Notes under the pieces: model-generated
Database searches by the model: none
The model's input: only the letters and a program-made list of their open reading frames with translations
What the model was told of the DNA's origin: nothing
Shown: in pieces, positions 56,184-64,000 of the stretch
Layout: each line of letters opens with the position of its first letter
How positions within the stretch are numbered: position 1 is the stretch's first letter
Program-made: the position numbers and the translations under genes
Origin: Adenophora triphylla var. japonica
Lineage: Eukaryota > Streptophyta > Magnoliopsida > Asterales > Campanulaceae
NCBI GenBank assembly: GCA_022495995.1
Contig: JAFEMH010000752.1
Location: 186,001 to 250,000 of the forward strand
Direction of reading: 5' to 3'
Length of the DNA stretch: 64,000 nucleotides

Positions 56184-56463
56184 TACATTAATAGACTAAT
56201 CTTATCCCCCGTTTTGTATTTTATTTAATATTAATTTCATCATTTGTTATATTTATTGTGACAAATAACTAAACAAATTCTCTTCACGGTCGACATTTTA
56301 TAATGTGTTTTTTTTTCGACATCTCTTTTCCTCCGGTATCTATCTTTCTCTGACTTTCCTGTTTAACACTCGCATCTCTAATTTGATCCGTGATCACGAA
56401 AATTTTTAAACAAATCTGATAATAAGTTGCGTTCTTAATCATGATTTGAATCGTAGTATAACC

Positions 56464-56680
56464 ACGGTGTAAACCATGCACGATTTGGACCGCTATATGA
56501 ACTATGGTTTGAATCAAATAATTGAACCGCGGTTCGAAATAAACCGAATGAAACCATACCAGTTGGTTCGGTTTAAATTTTTTTGTGGTTCGATCCATTC
56601 TGAAATTTTTTTCAAACCGATAACTAGTGGTTCGGTATATAAATTGCCTCAAATCGAAACAAAACGAACCATTTACACCC
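56464..56680. mobile_element. Possible small hAT-like MITE
   Basis: Ends GGTGTAAACCATG and CCATTTACACCC are inverse-like, and the interior is AACCG/GGTTCG-rich. A related end, GGGTGTAACTGGTTTGG, stands alone at 54733. No target duplication is seen. Confidence 0.3.
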
Positions 56681-57027
56681 ATACTTGGGAGATCAATCCG
56701 TCGACAAAACCATTATCAAATAGCCCAAAAAAAAAAGCCTAGACAACATTTTTATTAAGTTTTGGAAGGAAATTTAACCGTGACTAAATATCCACACATT
56801 TATCTCAAGTACAGAAGCATATACTATAATAGTTAACTTGTATAAATATAAAGATAGATCTGCAATTCACTTAATTTTGAAGGGGCATATTTTTAGCCAA
56901 AATCTTGTAAAAAATGCGTTTTTTCATAAGCTTGTGAAAAAACGAGTTTTAAAATTACTGGTATCAGAGCTTTCAATTTTCGAAAATCATTTTTCCAAGC
57001 TTAACCGCTTGAATTGCCAATTCCAAA

Positions 57028-59762
57028 ATGGCAGGAAAACTCAGGCAAACTTGGAACATGGCGACTATTACCATGTTGAACGAAAATGAATTTTCAGTAT
57101 GGAAAAACAGAATCATGCAGTACTTGAACTCAATAGATGATAGGTTAACCACTGTAGTCAGATATGGTCCCATGACACCCATAAAAATCAATCTAGAAAC
57201 TAGAGCACCCAAAACACCTCTCATGGATCATGTCGACAGAACGTCTGAACAAGATTTTGAGGTTTATGAAACTTATGTTCCAAAACCACGTAAAGAATGG
57301 ACCGAGGATGACAAAATATGTGACTCCTTGGACAGAAAAGCTTTACACATATTAACCTCAGAACTTGATGACAGACTGTACAAACAAGTACAATGCTATG
57401 AGACAGCTCAACAAGTGTGGCAAAGTCTACTCAGATACTTTGAAGGAGATCAAGTGGCCAAGGACAACAGACTCTACAAAAGTGTTGCGGAGTTCGAGTC
57501 CTTCAAGAAGAACCCAAATGAGACGTTAAAGGAAACGTACGATCGTTTCTGCGAGGTGAGTAATTCTTGTGCATCTTTAGGTAGAGTTTACACTATGAAA
57601 GACCTAAACATGAGATTCCTCAATTCTCTTGGAGATTTGTGGCATGTCAAGGTCGCTATTTTGAAAGAATGCCGAGATTTGAACGAGATTCATATCCAGA
57701 ACATTGCGTCAACTTTGTTTCTATGTGAGGAAGAGCTCAATCGGCTGAGTGGAGTTCAAAAACAATTTAAAAGTCAATCTCTGCCAGCTCAGACCGAGAT
57801 CTTCCCTGGTTCCTCTTTGCTAAATAGCCAACCTACTAATGACTCTCCCTCAATCTCTCAGCCTCAACCAACTCAAGCCAATACATCTTCTAGTGTAATT
57901 TTTGAGGAAGAATATGAGTTTGCTGCCTTCGCTAGAAACTACAGAAAGTTCAAGGATTTTAAAAGATCCAAACATTCCCACAGCAAACCCTTCCAACCCA
58001 AATCCTCATCATTTCAAAGATCTAGAAACTTCCAAAGAAAAGGACAAACATCAACATCAATCGATGGTAAAAATGCCCAAGGTGAGCTTGTGTGTTACAA
58101 CTGTAGAAAACCCGGCCATTTTGCTTCCAAATGTCCTCAACCGAAGTATGAATTTTTGAGGAAGAAACCATTCAAGAAAAACCCTAGATCTAAGAGCTTA
58201 GTTATGAGGATGGAACTGAAAAAGCTATGCCAGTTTGGTTCGAGACAGATTTTGAAAATGAGGATGCTGACATAGATGAAGATGCTGATGTCAGTTTTGT
58301 TGCTATTGATGGAACCGATGATAAACCCATCTCCTTGCAGTCACCTATCTATAGACACCCCAACTCCAATGAACAATCATCTTACGATGACCAGACCCAA
58401 CCTATGAGATCTCCCTTGACATAATTTGATGATCCTAATCCCAAGGCAGATAATCCCTACAACTTTAAAATAAAAAACATAGGTGGATCCATCTACGGTC
58501 AGTGTAAAACCATGCCCACTCTCAGACCGCTGATGCAACTGATTCAACAGACCTACCATGCTCAAGCCTTACCGATTTCCTCTCATCAACCGACACTTGA
58601 GCCCCGACCGATTCATTTTCTAAAGACCCTAACCGAGCCAAGCCTACAACCGATATCATCCCTACCTAATTTTGATCCTAATTATGAACCATCATCCTCA
58701 ACCTCTCAGCCTACCATTGGCACAATGCCAAATATGTCTAAGTCTGAAATGGTAGAGGTGATGAATAGTTCTTCTCAGATTTTTGAAAAATTAAATGAAG
58801 CTCACAAAATTTTGGCTGCAAATTTTAAAAAGATCACAACTGAAAATGACTCTTTGAAAGCTGAAATAAAAATTTTGAAAGAAAGTAAGCTAGAGTCTGA
58901 TCAGTTGAAGAAAGATAATCAAGGACTCACTGAGAGACTAAACATCTGTGTTAGTCAAGTTGCTGATCTTGTGTCAAGAAATAACTCTCTTTCAAAAACT
59001 ATTGACACCTTTTCAAAATCCCGAGCTGCTGTGGAAACTATCATACAAGATCAGATGTCTCCTAACAGAGATGTAACATCTGGTATAAGCTTTACCTCCA
59101 GCAGCAATGACAATGACAGCAAAGACAAACCAGTTACAAAGTCTGTTAATGAGAACTTGATGGGTAAATTTGATGATGCTCAATCCAACTTGCTTAAGAG
59201 AGGGTTAACTAGACCTTTCAGTGTTGTTCCGCATAACTATCCCAAGATTCAGGAACAGATGAAGGCCAAGGTTGACAAGAACAAATCCCAATGGACTGAG
59301 GTAGCTGATCCTGAGCTAGGAAAATATGTTCCACTCAGTGATGGTGACAGCAAAGGTGGGATTAAAATTGATGGTAATGTTGCTGGTCAGGAATCCTCAA
59401 CCAATAAGGTAGCCGTCACCGGTAAGGATCCGACCGGTTAGACAATCGTCGCCGGTCACCCAACCGGTAAAGGCCCCTCAACCTGTAAAGGCCTTTCTAA
59501 ACCTGTGCAACCTACCAACAAAAGTAAACCCATCACCTTCGTCCCCAAAGGATATGTTTCTGCTCAATCATTGAACCCCTCTGAAGCATTGGCTAAATTG
59601 AACATCAGCTCATCTAAGCCCTCACAGCCATCTTCTAATAAATGTACGAATTGTGGTTTTATTGGTCACAAGGCTTATGAATGCCTCTTGAAGCACCTAT
59701 CTGGACCCACTGAGTCTAAAAGCTCAGGTGGTGGCCAGGTATGGCTGCCAAAGAGGAACTAA
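57028..59762 (+). pseudogene. gag of element J
   Basis: Start MAGKLRQTWNMATITML at 57028. Capsid-type domain (WKNRIMQYLNSIDD, LLRYFEGDQVAKDNRLYKSV, FCEVSNSCASLGRVYT), first zinc knuckle CYNCRKPGHFASKC (about 58091). After a frame change near 58230 a Pro/Ser-rich segment leads to a coiled coil of about 110 residues (58760-59060, heptads such as NDSLKAEIKILKES) and a second knuckle CTNCGFIGHKAYEC (59644). It ends QVWLPKRN at 59762. In-frame stops at 58422-58424 and 59439-59441 break it. A long gag with coiled coil and two knuckles is typical of Sireviruses. Confidence 0.8.
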
Positions 59763-60791
59763 CTCTTTGGACCAAAAAAAAAATAAGGGGGACCATAAGC
59801 TTATTGTTTTATTTCAGGAATGCTTAATGGCCTCAACCGATGCTGGTAAGGACGTTTGGATTATGGACAGTGTATGCTCTAGGCATATGACTGGACATGC
59901 CGATCTCCTAACCGATCTTGAAGAAGCATCTGGTCCTCCAGTTGTCTTTGGTGACAACGCAAAGGGTAAAATTGTTGGTCGTGGATCCATCATAAGACGT
60001 ACAGTTACTATACAGAAGGTATCTTTGGTGGATGGTCTGAAACACAACCTTCTTTCTATATCACAATTCTGTGATAAAGGTATGCATAGTATTTTCAATT
60101 CTTCCAACTGTTATGTGAAAAACATTGCTACAAGTGAAACCCTCCTCACTGGATATCGAAAAGGTAACGTTTATGCTATAGATTTAAATAATGTTTCAAA
60201 TGTTACTAATGTTTGTTTTGTAGCTAAGAACATCAGTGAGAATTCCTGGCTATGGCACAAGAGACTCAGTCACTTGAATTTCAAATACCTATCCAAGCTG
60301 GCTAATAAAAATCTAGTTGCCAGCTTACCTCAAGTGTCTGCTGACCATGGAAGGAAATGTAGAGCCTGCCAATTAGGAAAACAACATAAAAAATCATTCC
60401 ACAGCAAGCCCTGCATGTCCACTTCTAGGTGCCTCCAGTTGCTACACGTGGATCTGTTTGGCCCCACAACAACTGTCAGTTTAGGGGGTAGCAGATATGC
60501 TTTAGTTGTTATAGACGATTTCTCAAGATATACCTGGGTGGAGACTTTTGCTTCAAAAGACGATACATATGAAATTGCCACCAGATTATTCCGTCTACTT
60601 CAAACCCAAAAGGAATGTGACATCATCAGTATGAGATCAGATAATGGAACGGAGTTCAAAAATAATGGAATCGCTCGATCTTGTGATGATCACGGAATAG
60701 ACCATAATTTCTCAGAATTTCTTTGGAACACCGCAACAAAATGGTGTAGTTGAGAGAAAGAACAGGACCTTGATCGAAGTTTGGAAAAACA
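59728..60791 (+). pseudogene. Protease and integrase of element J
   Basis: Pol lies in a different frame from gag (overlap at 59728-59762). Protease: VWIMDSVCSRHMTGH (about 59855), where Asp-Ser-Gly is Asp-Ser-Val. Then pre-integrase LWHKRLSHLNFKYL, zinc residues CRACQLGKQH, first catalytic Asp in LHVDLFGPT, second in MRSDNGTEFKN. After a shift near 60700 comes [17 protein letters not shown] with the catalytic Glu. At least two frameshifts occur between 60690 and 60792. Confidence 0.85.
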
Positions 60792-62663
60792 ATGATATCC
60801 GAAGCTAGGCTTCCCAGTATTTTTGGGCCGAAGCTATCCATACAAAGATGCTTCACCCAGAATAGTTCATTAGTCAACAAGTTTCACAACAAGACCCCTT
60901 GTGATCTGTGGCGTGGCAGAATTCCCAACATTGGTTTCTTCAAGATCTTTGGCTGCAAATGCTATGTACTTTACAACGGTAAAGAGCGCCGAGGTAAATT
61001 TGATGAAAAAGCTGATGAAGGTATCTTTGTTGGCTACGCCAAGCACAGTAAGGCATTTAGAGTTTTTAATAAACGGTTGTTGAAAATTTTTGAATCTGTT
61101 CATGTTACTTTTGATGAATTTGATTTGCTAGAGTCTGACAAGGCTCCAAATAGTACTGATAATTCTGGTGTATTTGAGACAGGTGAATCCAGCAATCAAA
61201 ATTCCAATCAATCCACCAGTACCAATGCAAATCAACCTCCAGCTCAGCCTTCAGCCTCTAGTGGTGTAACCTGTAGAGACCTAGTTGATGACTCCTTCTT
61301 TCCTCAATCGGTTAGACAATCCAGTAGACAAACTCCTTTGACCGATCAAGTACCAGCTAGTCCTCATGTTACCATTCCTAATTCACCACCTGAAGCTGAA
61401 CCAATTTCAAATATCAACTTACCGTTTCCCTCTCCACTAACCAATCACCATCAGTCAGCATCACCCTCACCTAACCGATCTCCCCAACCGGTCACACCTC
61501 CCTTAGCCGATTCTACTCCCCCAATAGAAACCCTAGGACAAGAATCGGTCAGGCAAGACCTTCCTAGGGAAGTGAGAACAGTTAGAGATCATCCTTTGGA
61601 GAATGTGATTGGTGATGTCTTTGGTCCAAGAATGACTAGAGGCCAGTTAAGAAACATGGAGGATCAACATGGATTATTTTCCTCTGCTATGGTCTCAAAT
61701 ATAGAACCAAAGAAGACTGAAGAAGCACTTGATGACCCCAGCTGGGTAGAAGCTATGCAAGAAGAGCTTAACCAGTTTGATAGATGTAAAATATGGGAAT
61801 TAGTGCCTAGACCTAGTGATCAAACAGTGATTGGAACGAAATGGGTTTATAGGAATAAATTGGATGAGTCTGGAAAAATTACAAGAAATAAGGCTAGATT
61901 AGTGGTGAAAGGATATAGACAGGAAGAAGGCATAGATTATGATGAGACCTTTGCCCCCGTAGCTAGATTAGAAGCCATTAGGTTATTTCTTGCTTATGCA
62001 GCCTACAAAGAGTTTAAACTATATCAAATGGACGTGAAAAGTGCCTTTCTCAATGGGGAACTTCAAGAGCTTGTATATGTAGAGCAACCTCCTGGATTTG
62101 AAGATTCCAAGAAGCCTAATCATGTCTACAAATTGAATAAAGCTTTGTATGGCCTCAAGCAAGCACCTCGAGCATGGTATGAAACTCTCTCCAAATTCCT
62201 ACTTAGTGAGAAGTTCGAACGAGGTAAAATCGATACTACTTTATTTATTGCAAAGCATAATGGTTATTCATTGTTAGTTCAAATATATGTTGATGACATT
62301 ATTTTTGGATCTACTAACGAAAAATTATGCAAGAGATTTGAGAAGCTTATGAAGAGCAAATTTGAGATGAGCATGATGGGTGAGCTAACATTTTTCCTTG
62401 GACTACAAGTCAAGGAAATCCAAGAAGGTATTTTCATCAATCAAGCCAAATATACCAAAGATCTAATCAAGAAATTTGGTCTTGATTCCGCTCATCCTCA
62501 AAGCACTCCAATGGCCACAAATGTACACCTTGACAAAGATGAGTCCGGTAAGAAAGTAGATATGACACTCTACCGAGGTATGATAGGATCTCTACTTTAC
62601 TTAACCGCAAGTAGGCCAGATATCATGTTTGTCGTATGTGTATGTGTAAGTGCTCCAATTTGA
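60792..62663 (+). pseudogene. Integrase tail and reverse transcriptase of element J, truncated
   Basis: The open frame is 623 residues: integrase tail ([37 protein letters not shown]), a Ser/Pro-rich linker, then RT with [46 protein letters not shown] and catalytic [10 protein letters not shown] (about 62290). It runs into [16 protein letters not shown] and is cut at about 62663, where a new LTR-like end (TGTTAG, 62667) begins. RNase H is absent. This is the longest intact copia RT in the window. Confidence 0.85.
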
Positions 62664-62666
62664 GCT

Positions 62667-64000
62667 TGTTAGTATTTTTGTTAGAAAATTAACGAAAGTT
62701 ATAACATTTCTAACAATTCCTAACATTCCTAACATTTCTAACCAAGTAAGGGTAGATTAGGGATTGCCAAAAAAAGATAAACCAAGAAAGGAATCAAAAA
62801 GCAAAAGAAATAGTCAAAACCAAAAATAGAAACCGCCGGAACAAAAACCGGCCGTTAATTTGATTTTTTGAAAAATATTCCTTGTGTCCAAAGCCCGAAG
62901 CCGTAATTAATGAACAAGGCACGCCGACGTACACCTCCGCGGATATGATTGCATTTTCCAGAGGCTTATAAATTGAACCCTCCTCTCTCGGTTACAAAAC
63001 ACATTTTGATCACAGAACGAAGTTCTCGGGCGAATATAGAGAGAAAACAAAGTGGGAATCTCTAGATTGCCACCATTTTCTCTTGAATCTTTCCCAATCT
63101 CACTCCAAACACAAATCCAAACACCAAACCTTGATACTCCTCAAGCCAAACATCAAATCTTGATACTCCTCAAGTCAAATTCCAAGCCTAGGAAGATAGG
63201 GTGTCACCATTGGTAAAGCCCTCCTTCTTGAAACCCTAAAACTCCCTTTTAATTTCTTGTTCATCTTGTTCTTCCTACTTTGATCTACTTTATGTCTAGT
63301 TTAACTTAAGTCTTGACCTAAGATGGTCATCTTGAAGTTTATCTTCATGAATGACCATCTCAAATGGTCCATATTCTAAATCTCTAGTTGGTTTTCTCTT
63401 TAATTTCATCTTTACAAAGATCCCCTTTCCCTTTGCAAAGGATATGTTTAAACCCCATAAATTCCCCAAGGATGACTTGAATATGATAACCACTTGACAC
63501 AAGGTAGTGGAATCAAGTCTAGGGATGAAAATGGGGTGAACATAGATGCAAACCCCCCAAAAATCACATTTTCCCTCAAGAACATCTTGCTGTCCAGTAG
63601 CATTGTTCTGAGAACTCATTCCATTTCCCTATTTTTTGGACCCAGTAAAACTTGGAATTGGGTGTTGACTACAAAATACTTTTTGTATCCAACATCCAGA
63701 GCTTTCCAGACATATTTTTACTTTATTTTTTGCGTGATTAAAACTCCATTTTTCAAATTTTCTTTTAAAGGTCAGTTCATCAGTCTCTGGAAATCCAGAT
63801 TTCAGATCTGAGATTTCCAGAAGGTTTTGACCCCTCAAATCATCTCCAAAATGACAAGTTCTTTTACAGAAACCTTTTTTAAGGTGTTTTGAACATTTTT
63901 CATTCCCGGACTTTTCCCAGATTCTGGAGTTTTCAAGCCCTAAAGTCCATTTCAAAGTCAAGGGTCAACTGCCTTTTTCATTCTGGCAGAAATGGTTTTC
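62667..64000 (+). mobile_element. Element K: probable LTR start interrupting J
   Basis: It starts TGTTAGTATTTTTGTTAG right after the broken RT frame. It has TAACATTCCTAACATTTC repeats at 62690-62740, a TATA box CTTATAAATT at 62965-62974, then a C/A-rich leader-like stretch with two copies of CTTGATACTCCTCAAGYCAAA (63131, 63160). No coding region is convincing to the window end. It could be an LTR of a new element, or less likely the 3' LTR of J after a deletion. Confidence 0.5.

Larger units (their letters stand above)
56959..62663 (+). mobile_element. Element J: Sirevirus-like Ty1/copia element, 3' end cut
   Basis: Primer binding site TGGTATCAGAGC (56959-56970), a long gag with zinc knuckles and a coiled coil, then protease, integrase and RT in copia order. 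The RT is cut at about 62663 and RNase H is missing. A TATA-like TATAAATATAAAG near 56838 may belong to the remaining 5' LTR, whose left edge I cannot place. Confidence 0.8.

Noticed and set aside
54732..56680. One large hAT element from the GGGTGTAA ends at 54733 and 56680
   Set aside because: Ends are similar but no 8-bp duplication is seen and several MITEs fill the interior; separate fragments are as likely.

Overview
The window is nuclear DNA of a flowering plant, probably a eudicot. The evidence is plant-lineage LTR retrotransposons (Ty3/gypsy Tat type and several Ty1/copia types), many Stowaway MITEs with CTCCCTCCGTCCC ends, a tRNA-derived SINE, a Mutator-type MITE and a hAT-type nonautonomous element. 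The species cannot be named from the sequence. I see no rRNA gene, tRNA gene, CRISPR array or convincing intact host gene; almost everything is transposon sequence, mostly decayed.

Positions 1-35045 form a nested stack of LTR retrotransposons read from LTR ends, primer binding sites and interrupted reading frames. The likely order of insertion, oldest first, is F (Ty1/copia, LTR 33360-35045), C (Tat, 24922-32368), D (Tat LTR piece, 24508-24921, inside the gag-pro region of C), B (Tat, minus strand, 10430-24507, inside the LTR of D), A (Tat, plus strand, 212-10429, inside a tandem-repeat array of B) and E (Tat LTR piece, 1-211, inside the integrase of A). The far halves of F, C, D, B, A and E would lie left of the window.

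A and B belong to one family. Each carries gag-pol (gag, protease, reverse transcriptase, RNase H, a second archaeal-type RNase H, integrase; all but the integrase of A is outside the window). Between integrase and 3' LTR lies a module on the opposite strand: a multi-exon gene with a plant-mobile-domain-like region (gene 1) and a DUF7745-like gene (gene 2). A 14-bp palindrome, GGTCCGTACGGACC, recurs upstream of the LTR TATA box and again upstream of gene 2. Several tandem arrays follow. This antisense module with its shared palindrome is the most interesting content of the window.

Positions 35046-64000 are AT-rich and hold an unclassified decayed minus-strand gene (35345-36304), a GTT microsatellite (37425-37860), a Mutator-type MITE (38425-38859), a two-LTR copia element G (38922-46098) hit twice by Stowaway MITEs, a TRIM next to a copia fragment H (47384-50800) apparently lodged in a split Stowaway, a MITE-rich stretch (51266-56680) with a hAT element and a SINE, a Sirevirus-like copia element J (56959-62663), and the start of another LTR (62667 to the window end) that cuts J in its reverse transcriptase.
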